This document shows, piece after piece, positions 8,543-17,075 of a DNA stretch of 37,500 nt; the stretch's first letter is position 1, and every line of letters begins with the position of its first letter. Below the pieces are notes generated by a model that did no database searches, was not told the DNA's origin, and saw only the letters and a program-made list of their open reading frames with translations. A program made the translations under genes and the position numbers. Source of the DNA: Microbacteriaceae bacterium (GTDB taxonomy: Bacteria; Actinomycetota; Actinomycetes; Actinomycetales; Microbacteriaceae); assembly GCA_019639055.1 (NCBI GenBank), contig JAHBSP010000014.1, positions 1 through 37,500 of the forward strand, written 5' to 3'.

Positions 8543-8989
8543 ATGACCTTAGCCAGTGAGAGGGATGCCACAAATACCGCACAGCTTGATAGCGATTTAG
8601 AGACATCCGAGGCTAAGCAAGAGTATTCCGCTGCTGATCGTTTTATGCGCAAAATCCTATTCATCCGCGACGATGACGCAAGCAACAAAAACAAGCGAAA
8701 AGCGCACAGAAATATGCGGGTTGCGCTAATTATTTCAGGCATCCGCTGCATGATTACATACGTGCTTTTGCCGCTACTTATCCCCTTCGCGAGTGTGGTC
8801 GGTATCGTCGCGACACCGCTTGGAATCATCCTCAGCCTGGCCGCTGTAGTTAGCGGAATCGATAGCCTCCGCAGGTTCTGGTCGAGCAATCACCGCTACC
8901 GTTGGCTGTATGCTGCGTTTATCGGAGTAATCTTTGTAATACTAGCTATTGCGTTATACGCAGATATTTCAAGGTTGGTTGGAGCATGA
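8543..8989 (+). CDS. Three-TM membrane protein of unknown function
   Basis: A 148-residue protein I cannot name. The first 55 residues are polar and charged (including NKNKRKAHRN). Three hydrophobic segments follow, near 60-80, 85-103 and 120-142. I start it at ATG 8543 rather than at upstream in-frame codons because a TACACT -10 box ends 6 nt before it, and because upstream codons would run across the hsdM start region. Its stop overlaps the next small gene by ATGA at 8986-8989, so the two form a bicistronic unit. Nothing links it functionally to the restriction locus on the other strand. Confidence 0.75.
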   Translation: MTLASERDATNTAQLDSDLETSEAKQEYSAADRFMRKILFIRDDDASNKNKRKAHRNMRVALIISGIRCMITYVLLPLLIPFASVVGIVATPLGIILSLAAVVSGIDSLRRFWSSNHRYRWLYAAFIGVIFVILAIALYADISRLVGA

Positions 8990-9132
8990 GTCAAGAACTA
9001 GATCAGCAAGATGTTGCAAATGAAGAAGAGCGCCCAGAAAACCTCACCAAAGAGACTTGGCTAACACTCATCCTCTTCGCCGGACTAATCGTTGGACTAA
9101 GTATTTGTGCCCCCGTCTGGATGTTTAACTGA
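8986..9132 (+). CDS. Small single-TM protein (48 aa)
   Basis: A 48-residue protein with an acidic N-terminus (QELDQQDVANEEERPE) and one hydrophobic segment (LTLILFAGLIVGLSICAPVW). ATG 8986 overlaps the previous stop (ATGA), so it is translationally coupled to the three-TM protein, and GGAG sits just upstream. I do not recognise a family. The conserved-looking coupling suggests the two work together in the membrane. Confidence 0.65.
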   Translation: MSQELDQQDVANEEERPENLTKETWLTLILFAGLIVGLSICAPVWMFN

Positions 9133-9147
9133 CTAAACAGTATTTGA

Positions 9148-9171
9148 ATAATCCCGAACTTTAGGGGTTAT
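9148..9171. terminator. Hairpin between convergent genes
   Basis: ATAATCCC (9148-9155) can pair with GGGGTTAT (9164-9171) with one G-U pair and an 8-nt loop. It overlaps the stop codon of the collagen-like gene and lies between two converging genes. There is no strong T-run on either side, so this is a weak or bidirectional terminator candidate. Confidence 0.35.
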
Positions 9172-9976
9172 CTGTTAATCTCTCTACGATGATGAAGCCA
9201 TCATTAACAAGTAGCTTGGCAGCAAAACCTGGATTGAGCGTGTAACGCACCTGTTCCCCTGCATCCTCAATATTTACAATGTAAGTCATATCCATCAGTA
9301 TGCCGGTTCCAATATTTACCCCGAAGTCGATTACTTTATGTCCTTCAGCGATGAATCCTCCGCCGCTATCTTTTTCTAAAGAGATGTAGGTCCAAGAATT
9401 CGGGTCACTGTTGAAATGGATAATCTTTGCCACCAGAGTCAACCGATAAACCCCGGGTTTATTAAAGTACAACGTGGTGGGCTGGCTAGGTATCCTTTCA
9501 AGCAACATATTTCCACTGGAACCAAATGTGTAGTGGTTATATATTGGATAACCGGTTGCGCCGTACTCAGCAACCGAGTCTTGTACTTGGATTACTTGCA
9601 GATCGATAAGTCCATTTTCGCCAGGGGCACCCTGTGGCCCTGTTTCACCCTGCGCGCCCTCAGGTCCTTGAGCGCCTTGAGGTCCCTGTGGTCCTTGGAT
9701 GCCTGAATCACCTTTCGGTCCTTCAGCTCCTGGTGTTCCCGGCTGACCTGCTGGGCCCTCCGGACCGATTGCTCCTCTTGGCCCGGCAGGGCCAGCAGGA
9801 CCTTGATCACCTTTAGCTCCTGCTAAGCCATCTCCGTGATTACCAGTGGGAACATCAGCTACAGGGTTAGGCTCGCTTTGAAAGAAATTGGCAACTAAGA
9901 AACCTGATATCCCGCCTGCGACAAGGCTGATAACTGTAGTACCCAGCACCAGTAATGTAACAACTCTGTTTTTCAT
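9161..9976 (-). CDS. Membrane-anchored collagen-like repeat protein
   Basis: A short basic N-terminus and hydrophobic segment ([28 protein letters not shown]) are followed by about 24 uninterrupted Gly-X-Y triplets (from GLAGAKGDQ to GAPGEN). A C-terminal domain of about 140 residues is rich in predicted beta strands. The layout is that of bacterial collagen-like surface proteins: an anchor, a trimeric collagen stalk and a globular, possibly C1q/TNF-like, head. I do not recognise the head by sequence. I prefer the start MKNRVV at 9976; an in-frame ATG at 10024 would add 16 residues before the anchor. No ribosome-binding site helps decide. The protein is expected to face outward. The Gly-X-Y triplets make the DNA repetitive but not in exact units. 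Confidence 0.85.
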   Translation of the reverse strand: MKNRVVTLLVLGTTVISLVAGGISGFLVANFFQSEPNPVADVPTGNHGDGLAGAKGDQGPAGPAGPRGAIGPEGPAGQPGTPGAEGPKGDSGIQGPQGPQGAQGPEGAQGETGPQGAPGENGLIDLQVIQVQDSVAEYGATGYPIYNHYTFGSSGNMLLERIPSQPTTLYFNKPGVYRLTLVAKIIHFNSDPNSWTYISLEKDSGGGFIAEGHKVIDFGVNIGTGILMDMTYIVNIEDAGEQVRYTLNPGFAAKLLVNDGFIIVERLTDNP

Positions 9977-9997
9977 AACTGTTGAATAGACTAGCCG

Positions 9998-10003
9998 TAT
10001 AAT
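9998..10003 (+). promoter_or_regulatory. Possible -10 box for the F420-type oxidoreductase gene
   Basis: A perfect TATAAT about 43 nt before the TTG start at 10047. No convincing -35 lies upstream, and the box falls within the disputed 5' end of the opposite gene. Confidence 0.3.
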
Positions 10004-10046
10004 CCATGGAATCAAATAATCCATCTAGGCTTATTTAGAGAACATT

Positions 10047-10676
10047 TTGATAGAAAATAAACTTGGCATAATCGGCAACGGTAAATCTGGTTGCACAATT
10101 GCTCGCCTTGCCTACGCTGGCGGATGGCAGGCGACCATTTCAGGTACCGGTTCTGCGACTCGAACCCGCACCGTAACTTCTATATTTGCTCCCGATGCAC
10201 TTGTGGCTGAAACATCGGAACTTATTGCCAGCCACGAGATGATTGTGATCGCAGTGCCAATGTTTGGGTGGAAGTGGCTGCCTCTAGAATCTTTCGCAGG
10301 TCGCATCCTTATCGACGTCATGAACTACTGGCCCGAAGTCGACGGCCCAACCTACGAATATGAGCAGGGCGTTGCATCCAGCCAAATATTTCAGGATGCA
10401 CTACCTGCAACTACCAGCGTGGTCAAGACTTTCAACCACATCGGTCACCATAATATGCTCCTATACGCGGCAGCGAAAGGCAGCCCGGCGCGTAAAGCAC
10501 TTGCAGTTGCCGGCGATGACGAAACTGCTATCGCTAAGGTTTCACAATTTGTGGATGACGCTGGATTCGATCCGGTATATGCTGGCACACTAGCCGAAAG
10601 CCGCATTATGGAACCTGGTGGACCGGTGTTTGATGTGAGTCTGAACAAGTCTGAACTTGAGGATCTACTGAATTGA
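10047..10676 (+). CDS. NADP/F420-dependent oxidoreductase-family protein
   Basis: A 209-residue protein of the F420-dependent NADP oxidoreductase family. The Rossmann dinucleotide motif GIIGNGKSGCTIARLA is at residues 7-22. MIVIAVPMFGWKWL and ILIDVMNYWPEVDG follow, then the typical VKTFNHIGHHNML. Related enzymes move hydride between NADP and coenzyme F420, but many members have unknown substrates, and the presence of F420 cannot be seen here. The start is TTG with a weak GAGAA ribosome-binding site. It converges on the RpiR gene with only 15 bp between stops, too little for a clear terminator. Confidence 0.8.
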   Translation: MIENKLGIIGNGKSGCTIARLAYAGGWQATISGTGSATRTRTVTSIFAPDALVAETSELIASHEMIVIAVPMFGWKWLPLESFAGRILIDVMNYWPEVDGPTYEYEQGVASSQIFQDALPATTSVVKTFNHIGHHNMLLYAAAKGSPARKALAVAGDDETAIAKVSQFVDDAGFDPVYAGTLAESRIMEPGGPVFDVSLNKSELEDLLN

Positions 10677-10691
10677 TTCGCCTATACAAGA

Positions 10692-11552
10692 TCAGTCACT
10701 AAGGTTTTCGCTAATAACTTCAAGAGTTAGTTCGCGTGCTCTGCGGGATTCCTCACCCATCGATGCCGCAATACTTGTCACCAATGAACTTGTGAGTACA
10801 AAGTGGTTGATTCGGGCTGTGTGTTCAAGCTCTTCTTGAAAGCCGCCAGTTATCGGGCTAACAACAAGCGAATAGTCGGCGATTGAAACCAGGGGAGAAC
10901 TAGCGAATGAAGTTATCGCGATAATCTTCGCCCCAGATTCTTTCGTAGCCTGGGCAGCTCTCAAACTAATATCGTTTGAACCAGAACCACTGATAACAAC
11001 CACGGAGTCATTCTCACTCAAGTGCCTAGCAGCAATCTGCTCGGCGATGGGGTCGACAATATATTCGCTCTGTTTCCCGAGAGATGATAAACGCATCGAC
11101 AGGTCGAGAGCAATGGAACTGGATAGCCCATGCGCCACGCAGAGAATCCTGCCACTTTCACTCAACCGGCCGGTCACAAGTTCATAGGTCTCCTGATCGA
11201 CGGTACTGATTGCTTGCGGAAGTTTTTCAGAAAGCTGGTGAACATCGTAAAGCAACTGTCCGTAGCCAGAGTTATCGAAGTCTTCAGGTCTAATCTGTGG
11301 AACCGCCAACTGTTTTGCTAGAGCCACTCGAAGCTGCGGGTATCCCTTATATCCAAAACTCTGGCATGCCCGAATGACCGTGGATCTGCCAACGCCAACC
11401 AGGTCTGCAATCTCCTGCGCGGTCGCTTCCAATGCGGCCTCTGGCTGGTTCAGGATTAGCTCAGCAACTTTTCGCTCGGTCGGCATCAATGAATTCAGCA
11501 CAGATGTGATTCGTGCAGCCGGGGTTGGTTCTAGACTCGAAAAGTTTTCCAC
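10692..11552 (-). CDS. MurR/RpiR-family transcriptional regulator
   Basis: A 286-residue regulator with an N-terminal RpiR helix-turn-helix domain (about 8-82; ATAQEIADLVGVGRSTVIRACQSFGYKGY) and a C-terminal SIS domain (about 120-260; VVVISGSGSNDISLRAA, AKIIAITSFASSPL). SIS domains of this family usually bind phosphosugars. The GTG start overlaps the metallophosphatase stop by one base, so it is the last gene of the transport operon and probably its own regulator. A phosphosugar-type sensor hints that the imported compound, or its product, is a phosphorylated metabolite. The operator was not found. Confidence 0.9.
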   Translation of the reverse strand: MENFSSLEPTPAARITSVLNSLMPTERKVAELILNQPEAALEATAQEIADLVGVGRSTVIRACQSFGYKGYPQLRVALAKQLAVPQIRPEDFDNSGYGQLLYDVHQLSEKLPQAISTVDQETYELVTGRLSESGRILCVAHGLSSSIALDLSMRLSSLGKQSEYIVDPIAEQIAARHLSENDSVVVISGSGSNDISLRAAQATKESGAKIIAITSFASSPLVSIADYSLVVSPITGGFQEELEHTARINHFVLTSSLVTSIAASMGEESRRARELTLEVISENLSD

Positions 11553-12910
11553 TAGCTACGCCCTAGAAGCTCGTCAAAAATATTTGCCACTGATTTACTC
11601 ATAATTCTGGATGGATGGAAGAAACTACTTCCAAGCAGATTAGTCACAAAACGCACATAATGAGCGGCTGACTCGCCAGCACGCTCACCACTAATTTCTA
11701 TTACAAGACCTGCTTCTCTAATAGAGTCGATACCTGTCTCGAACTCGCTTAGAGGCATCTGCATAATGAATGCCTGATACGGTGCCCTAAAAATATCTGC
11801 AAGATCCTGCCATGTCGGTGTTCGCTTTGCCGTATGGCTGGGTAGAGCGACCACGCTCATCGGTGTGAAAAACCGTTCAGTTAAAAACTGAGCCACTTCA
11901 GCGGGAGAAACTGCCTCAGTTTTTAACCACACATTGAAGTTTGCGTCGAGTTCAGAAAATTGGCGATTAATCTCTTGGTATTTTGCTAGCCGGTCAAAAC
12001 CAGCCTCAGTCGCGGGCTCTGTCTCGGCCCTTAGTCCGGCGCCAGACCCACCGCTAGTCCCAGCAACGAGGTCCGCGGTTTTGACAAGTTCTCCCCCACG
12101 CACTTTCACGGTGCCGTCCGCAACTTCAAAACTTAGTTTCGCTAGGTATTCGCCTGCATAACCAGGTTGTGCATACACCACCTCTGCGGAGCCAGCTCCC
12201 CTATAAATACCGGCGGATGCACGGTGCTGGTGCCCTGCAATTATCCCGTCAATCCCTTTCACGGAACTTAGGATGCGCCAAGTCTCGTCCTCAGGGTTCG
12301 GATACTGAGTCGCCTCCCCCGTTTCGAGGTTTCGTTCAACACCGCCGTGATAGCTGACGATAACTAGATCCACTTCGCTTCTAATCGCGGCCACTTCCAT
12401 ATTCAAGGTGGTCACGACATCGTCGAAATGAAGGTTACTGGCATGCTCCCAAGGAGTTAGTGCCCCGGTTGCAGCATTGGCAATACCAATTACCGCAATC
12501 TTCACACCCGAACGTTCAAACACTTGCACACTTTGGAATGGCTGTTCGGAAGTATCAGCAATCCTTAAATTAGCGGCCAGAAAAACGGTATCAGGCATCG
12601 CGTCTTGAAAATATTGCAAAACTTGCAGACCGTAGTCGAAATCGTGGTTTCCGGGAACGAAACTGTCAAAACCGACCGCGGCAAGTGCATCCGCTAGCAA
12701 ATCCGTTCGCTTTGCAACCCTAACCAGATAGCTTGCAAACCACGCGCCGTTGATAGTGTCGCCGTTATCTAAAAGGAGTGCGCGTTCATGGTCAAGACTA
12801 TCCGCCGCCAAAATCAACTGACCTATACCACCAACTAATTCACCTTCACGGCTTCGATATGCCCAATGCCCGTGGACATCGCTGGTGGCATAAATATCAA
12901 TTTGGGTCAT
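11552..12910 (-). CDS. Cytoplasmic metallophosphatase, 5'-nucleotidase family
   Basis: A 452-residue enzyme with the two-domain layout of 5'-nucleotidase/2',3'-cyclic phosphodiesterase proteins. The calcineurin-like metal-site motifs are visible: ATSDVHG (8-14), LDNGDT (47-52), PGNHDFDYG (86-94), SYHGG and AGHQHR. The C-terminal substrate domain covers about 300-452. UshA-type relatives are periplasmic or secreted. This one has no signal peptide and should act in the cytoplasm, like the Bacillus YunD type. It is translationally linked to PhnE2 upstream and RpiR downstream by one-base overlaps. The likely job is release of phosphate from the imported compound; the substrate is not readable. 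Confidence 0.85.
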   Translation of the reverse strand: MTQIDIYATSDVHGHWAYRSREGELVGGIGQLILAADSLDHERALLLDNGDTINGAWFASYLVRVAKRTDLLADALAAVGFDSFVPGNHDFDYGLQVLQYFQDAMPDTVFLAANLRIADTSEQPFQSVQVFERSGVKIAVIGIANAATGALTPWEHASNLHFDDVVTTLNMEVAAIRSEVDLVIVSYHGGVERNLETGEATQYPNPEDETWRILSSVKGIDGIIAGHQHRASAGIYRGAGSAEVVYAQPGYAGEYLAKLSFEVADGTVKVRGGELVKTADLVAGTSGGSGAGLRAETEPATEAGFDRLAKYQEINRQFSELDANFNVWLKTEAVSPAEVAQFLTERFFTPMSVVALPSHTAKRTPTWQDLADIFRAPYQAFIMQMPLSEFETGIDSIREAGLVIEISGERAGESAAHYVRFVTNLLGSSFFHPSRIMSKSVANIFDELLGRS

Positions 12911-13713
12911 TATTGAAGTTTTTTCCTCAAGTAACTGGAGACAAAATCAATAATAGTGACAGTCACGATAATACCGATCAGGATGATTGCTACCCTGTCC
13001 CAGCTGCGGGATGCGATCGCAAAAATTATCGGGGTACCGATACCACCCGCACCAACGATTCCGAGAATTGTTGCGGACCGCACCGATATTTCAAAACGGT
13101 TTAGCGCGAGTGATAGGAATTGCGGAATTAGTAGCGGAAGTTTCGCATAGCGGAATATCTGCACCGCGTTACCGCCCACAGCTTCGATTCCTTCAATCGG
13201 CTGTTTCGGTAGTTTTTCGATCTCTTCGGCATACATTTTTCCGAGCATACCGATCGAGTGCACACCAATTGCGAGCGCACCAGCGAATGGACCCGGCCCA
13301 ACCATTTTCACGAAAATAACGGCAAGCACAATCTCTGGGAATGCGCGCAAAATTGAAAGAATAACCTGGCCGGCACCAGACACAACCCTCGGTTTCTTAG
13401 CACTTCTTGCAGTCATGAAAGCGAACGGAATCGCACCGACCACAGATATTACCGTTCCTACAAAACCGATAGCTACGGTGAGTAGCAACAGACTGATTAG
13501 GTCTTCATTACTGCCGTTTTCGACATACGCCCAGTCCGGATTTAGGAAACCGTTGATGATCGCGTTGATTGTGTTTCCGGCAGTCTTACTGAAACCTTTA
13601 TAGTCGATTCCGGTGAACGCCCAAATAATGGTTGCACCAACCAGCACTGTCGGGATTATTTTGCTAAGAAGCGTGGATGCGCGACCCTGTTTGTTCAAGC
13701 TCTCTGCGCTCAT
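12910..13713 (-). CDS. phnE: Phosphonate-type ABC permease (second PhnE)
   Basis: A 267-residue inner-membrane permease with about six hydrophobic segments and the cytoplasmic coupling loop AVGGNAVQIFRYAKLPLLIPQF. VRSATILGIVGAGGIGTP follows, typical of the PhnE family. It pairs with the neighbouring permease and PhnC to form the transporter. Its start overlaps the upstream permease stop by four bases and its stop overlaps the metallophosphatase start by one. Two different PhnE genes are common in this family and suggest a heterodimeric channel. Confidence 0.9.
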   Translation of the reverse strand: MSAESLNKQGRASTLLSKIIPTVLVGATIIWAFTGIDYKGFSKTAGNTINAIINGFLNPDWAYVENGSNEDLISLLLLTVAIGFVGTVISVVGAIPFAFMTARSAKKPRVVSGAGQVILSILRAFPEIVLAVIFVKMVGPGPFAGALAIGVHSIGMLGKMYAEEIEKLPKQPIEGIEAVGGNAVQIFRYAKLPLLIPQFLSLALNRFEISVRSATILGIVGAGGIGTPIIFAIASRSWDRVAIILIGIIVTVTIIDFVSSYLRKKLQ

Positions 13714-14489
13714 AGGTATCGCCTCCTCACCCAGGTGCTGAAGCCATCGATAACAAGTACCGCCGCCAGAATTACGATGATGATAATTGAGACGCGGTCA
13801 TACCTGAGCAGGCTCATTGCGTGCTGCAGTGTGAGCCCGATACCACCAGCACCAACATAACCGAGGACTGTGGATGCACGCACATTGATTTCCAGAGCGT
13901 AAAGCGTGTAACTGATTACGTTCGGCATTATTTGCGGCATGATTCCGAATCGTGCAATCTGTGCCTTATTACCGCCAACCGACATAAGGGATTCGAGCGG
14001 TTTCTGGTCTATGGTTTCGATTGTTTCGTAGAAAAGTTTTGTGAGCATCCCGAATGTGAATATCGCGATGGTGAGCATACCGGTGAAGGTTCCGATACCA
14101 AACACTGCCACAAAGAGTGCCGCCAAAAGTAGGTCTGGGATAGTGCGGATGATATTTAGCAGTCCGCGAAATGGCCAGCTAATATATGGGTTCTTTGTGA
14201 ATGCTGTGGTCGAGAGGAAAGAAACAGGTAGTGCAAGCAGCACTCCGATAACCGTTCCAGTGATTGCCATCTGCATTGTTTCAATCAGTGCTGGCACGAT
14301 TCTGTCGAGATATGTCCAGTCAGGGCTTAGGAGCCTGCCAAAAACAATCATCATCTGGTCGGTATTGCCGACTAGGTACCCAAGATCCACCTCGGCAAGC
14401 CCTGAGGTGTACCAGAGTATGACTAGAAATATCCCCAGAATTCCGAGCTTTAAGCCCAGCCCCCGATGGACTGTGTCTTTCAGCTTCAT
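13710..14489 (-). CDS. phnE: Phosphonate-type ABC permease (first PhnE)
   Basis: A 259-residue permease with the PhnE coupling loop [24 protein letters not shown] and [20 protein letters not shown]. The first hydrophobic segment ([18 protein letters not shown]) is near residue 15. It overlaps PhnC by four bases (ATGA) and the second permease by four bases, giving fixed stoichiometry in one transcript. The substrate is probably a phosphonate, phosphite or phosphate ester; the permease sequence does not distinguish these. Confidence 0.9.
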   Translation of the reverse strand: MKLKDTVHRGLGLKLGILGIFLVILWYTSGLAEVDLGYLVGNTDQMMIVFGRLLSPDWTYLDRIVPALIETMQMAITGTVIGVLLALPVSFLSTTAFTKNPYISWPFRGLLNIIRTIPDLLLAALFVAVFGIGTFTGMLTIAIFTFGMLTKLFYETIETIDQKPLESLMSVGGNKAQIARFGIMPQIMPNVISYTLYALEINVRASTVLGYVGAGGIGLTLQHAMSLLRYDRVSIIIIVILAAVLVIDGFSTWVRRRYL

Positions 14490-15256
14490 TCTTCTGCTTC
14501 GCCTTGGCTAAGTTTCAAATATTCTTCGCCGTAGATTTCACCGAGCTTCTTATCGGTTGCTTCAGCAGGTGTCCCATCGAAAACCACCTTGCCACCGCTT
14601 AGGCCGATGATTCTGGTTGAGTACTCGCGGGCAAGATCAACCGAGTGAAGGCTTGTGACAATCGTCAATTTCAGATCAACACTGATCCTTTTTAGGTCCT
14701 TCATTATGCGGTCGGTAGTGATTGGGTCGAGGGAGGCAACCGGTTCATCTGCAAGCATGATCGTTGGCTGCTGCACTAGTGCCCTAGCGATAGCAACACG
14801 TTGTTGCTGTCCGCCGGAGAGCTGGTCTGCCCTGGTATGCAATTTTTCTAATAGATTCACTCGCTCGAGCGCATCGTTCACTAGTTCATAATCAGGTTTT
14901 GTGAAAAGCCCCAGGATGCTCTTAAAAGTTGGGTAGTAGGCAAGGCGCCCCACAATCACGTTAGTCTGAACTGTGCTGGTGCCGACCAGGTTAAATCCTT
15001 GGAAAATCATCCCAATTTTGCGTCTCATTTTGCGCAGTTTTTTGGAGTTAGCGACGGTGATGCTATCGCCTTCGATAAGTATTTCGCCAGAGCTGATGTC
15101 GTTGAGTCGGTTGATTGAGCGCAGCAGCGTAGATTTGCCTGCACCGGAGAGGCCGATGATTGATACAAACTCGCCCTCACCGATGTGAAGGTTAATGTCT
15201 TTGAGCCCCTCTACACCGTTAGGGTAAACCTTGGTTACGTCTTGAAAAGTAATCAT
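14486..15256 (-). CDS. phnC: Phosphonate-type ABC ATPase
   Basis: A 256-residue ABC ATPase. Walker A is GLSGAGKS (35-42), the Q-loop lies at MIFQG (84-87), the signature is [15 protein letters not shown] (146-160) and Walker B is IMLADEP (166-172). The H-loop is in [12 protein letters not shown]. Length and motif spacing match PhnC, energising PhnE import. It is separated from phnD by a long hairpin, while its 3' end overlaps the first permease, so binding protein and membrane part may be made in different amounts. The ribosome-binding site is weak (GGAAG). Confidence 0.95.
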   Translation of the reverse strand: MITFQDVTKVYPNGVEGLKDINLHIGEGEFVSIIGLSGAGKSTLLRSINRLNDISSGEILIEGDSITVANSKKLRKMRRKIGMIFQGFNLVGTSTVQTNVIVGRLAYYPTFKSILGLFTKPDYELVNDALERVNLLEKLHTRADQLSGGQQQRVAIARALVQQPTIMLADEPVASLDPITTDRIMKDLKRISVDLKLTIVTSLHSVDLAREYSTRIIGLSGGKVVFDGTPAEATDKKLGEIYGEEYLKLSQGEAEE

Positions 15257-15282
15257 CGCTTCCGCTTTCTTTATTAAGAAGT

Positions 15283-15323
15283 GGGTGTTACCGGCTCAGT
15301 TCTTCATTGAACCGGTAACACCC
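15283..15323 (-). promoter_or_regulatory. Intergenic 12-bp perfect hairpin between phnD and phnC
   Basis: Arms at 15283-15294 and 15312-15323 (GGGTGTTACCGG and its exact complement) with a 17-nt loop. No T-run follows on the minus strand. It is more likely an RNA-processing or stabilising element that protects the phnD message, or a partial terminator, than a full stop. Confidence 0.65.
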
Positions 15324-15337
15324 GACTTTATTGGGGT

Positions 15338-16270
15338 TTAGAGATCCCCAGCCCTCTTGGTGTAGTCGCGGACAATGTCATAGTTTGAGTCATTGACCTC
15401 AGTGTAACCTAGGTGGGAGTAGAGGCCAGATACGATTTCTAGCCCCTCAGGATCTGCCGCAATTGCTAGGAATGCCTGACGAATCTTCTCGCGAAGGTCA
15501 TCACTGATTGAAGTGTTTACAGCGATGGTGTCGTTTGGAATCCAAGCCTCGGTTAGGTAAAGGACCTTAACCTCGTTGATTACGTTAGGGTATTCCTTCT
15601 TGAGCAGCACGCGGCCACCTTCGAATGAGAATGCCGCATCCACTTCACCGTTGATTACCGCAATAATCGCGCTGTCAATACCGGCGATGTTGCGTAGGGT
15701 GAGGTCTGAGTGGATGTCTAGACCGGCATCTGAGAGCTCAACAACTGGGAAAATGTATCCACTTGCTGAAGCAGGGCTCTGAACAGCAATTGTCTTGCCC
15801 TTCAAGTCTTGGATGCTGTTGATACCGCTGTCGGTACGCACCAGAATTTCACCGCGGAAACCATCAACAAGGTTGGTTGGGTCCTTTTCAGCGGTTTCGG
15901 TAATGGTTGCAGGTAGCTTAGCTGCGAGAATAGCGTCAGCTGCTCCCTGGTCGTGAGCCATCACATAGGTTGCTGGAGGCATAATTCCGATATCAATCTT
16001 CTTAGATGCCATAGCTTCGATGATGGTGGTGTAGTCGGTAGCGATAGTTACCTTAACTTCACGGCCAAGCTGCTCAGTTAGTAGCGCTGCTAGTGGCTGA
16101 GCAGCCGCTTCCATGTTCTCTTCAGTTCTGGTTGGAACGAACTGGAGGGTCAGAGGTGTGGTGTCATCCTCGGTGTTGTCACTGTTGCCACTTGGTGCGC
16201 AACCTGCGAGCATTGCCAATGTCGCAATTGCAGCAGCTGCGGGGAGCAACTTCTTTCTTAGACCGGACAT
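15338..16270 (-). CDS. phnD: PhnD-type substrate-binding lipoprotein
   Basis: A 310-residue extracytoplasmic binding protein. The signal sequence MSGLRKKLLPAAAAIATLAM leads to the lipobox LAGC, so it is a lipoprotein on the outer face of the membrane. The body has the PhnD-family pattern: LTLQFVPTRTEENMEAAAQPLAALL near the start, then DYTTIIEAMASKKIDIGIMPPATYVMAHD, then GKTIAVQSPASASGYIFPV. A good AAGGAA ribosome-binding site precedes ATG 16270. It is 12 bp behind the HAD gene, second in the operon. PhnD-like proteins bind phosphonates, phosphite, hypophosphite or other anions; the ligand cannot be assigned. Confidence 0.92.
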   Translation of the reverse strand: MSGLRKKLLPAAAAIATLAMLAGCAPSGNSDNTEDDTTPLTLQFVPTRTEENMEAAAQPLAALLTEQLGREVKVTIATDYTTIIEAMASKKIDIGIMPPATYVMAHDQGAADAILAAKLPATITETAEKDPTNLVDGFRGEILVRTDSGINSIQDLKGKTIAVQSPASASGYIFPVVELSDAGLDIHSDLTLRNIAGIDSAIIAVINGEVDAAFSFEGGRVLLKKEYPNVINEVKVLYLTEAWIPNDTIAVNTSISDDLREKIRQAFLAIAADPEGLEIVSGLYSHLGYTEVNDSNYDIVRDYTKRAGDL

Positions 16271-16282
16271 TTGGTTCCTTTC

Positions 16283-16984
16283 TTAGTGGATAGGGTTTTG
16301 GTTGGTCAGTGAAGGTTCGTTCACTAACCAGGCTTGTAGGTCTGGATATAACTGGGTGATGTCTTCGTAGAAGAAGGTCGGTGTGGTGTCTCCAATTCTG
16401 GATGCAATGAGCGCGGTATCTCCACCGAGATTATGTACCGGTTCTAAATCATTTACCCAGATGTCTCCAATAGAGAGAACTCTGCCTTCATTGAGCCATC
16501 CTTGCGCCAACTCTCCCATGCCTGCTGGTTTTCCTGCAGATGCATGCACTTCATCAAAAAGGCCTGAGAGCCCAAGGGCCTCAAGCGCTTCTGTAAGTCT
16601 TGTATATGGAGCATTGGTCACAAGTGCGATTCTGACGTTTCCTCCATGCACATCCCGAATTTCACGCAGCATTTCAGCTAGGTTTTTCGGGGCATGGATT
16701 GGCGCATCCTCGGTTGCCAACTTCTCGCGACTGCGGAAGTATGCTGCTTGGATTGTGTCGGCATTCACACCTTGTGCTTCAGCCAACACCCTAACCAAGT
16801 GGTAGGAATCAGTGATTTCGATACCTTCATAATTTGGCTTATCGATGTTTGCCAAAAAAGGCTCAACAATCGCACCTTTGGACACTTTGCCTTCAGAGAG
16901 TTCCTCGACTGCGTGGGCGTAAGCCACTGCCGGGCCATCGCCTAACGACACTGTGTTATCAAAGTCAAAAATTAAGGTATCCAT
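16283..16984 (-). CDS. HAD-superfamily phosphatase, first gene of the phn-type operon
   Basis: A 233-residue haloacid-dehalogenase-type hydrolase. Motif I is FDFDNT (D7 nucleophile, D9), motif II is LVTNAPY (about 121-127), the lysine is in SAGKPAGMG and motif IV is SIGDIWVNDLEPV. A helical cap lies between motifs I and II. The D-x-D-N-T form resembles phosphoglycolate and pyrimidine-nucleotide phosphatases more than phosphonoacetaldehyde hydrolase. It leads the operon upstream of phnD, so it probably acts on the imported compound or its product, with the metallophosphatase as a second hydrolase. A weak AGAAAG ribosome-binding site precedes ATG 16984. Confidence 0.85.
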   Translation of the reverse strand: MDTLIFDFDNTVSLGDGPAVAYAHAVEELSEGKVSKGAIVEPFLANIDKPNYEGIEITDSYHLVRVLAEAQGVNADTIQAAYFRSREKLATEDAPIHAPKNLAEMLREIRDVHGGNVRIALVTNAPYTRLTEALEALGLSGLFDEVHASAGKPAGMGELAQGWLNEGRVLSIGDIWVNDLEPVHNLGGDTALIASRIGDTTPTFFYEDITQLYPDLQAWLVNEPSLTNQNPIH

Positions 16985-17018
16985 ATACTTTCTTGATTCT
17001 TTTGGACGATAGTTCCAC

Positions 17019-17048
17019 GGTATAGCAAATCTTTAGACATTATGACCA
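17019..17048 (-). promoter_or_regulatory. Candidate promoter of the HAD-phn operon
   Basis: On the minus strand TGGTCA (17048-17043) and TATACC (17024-17019) are 18 bp apart and about 35 nt upstream of ATG 16984. The boxes are imperfect. No clear RpiR palindrome was seen around them. Confidence 0.4.
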
Positions 17049-17075
17049 TTTTAGGTAAACAAGCGATTAATTTTT

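Noticed and set aside
15283..15323. Hairpin as a full terminator ending a phnD transcript
   Set aside because: No T-run follows on the minus strand, and phnC has no convincing promoter of its own behind it.
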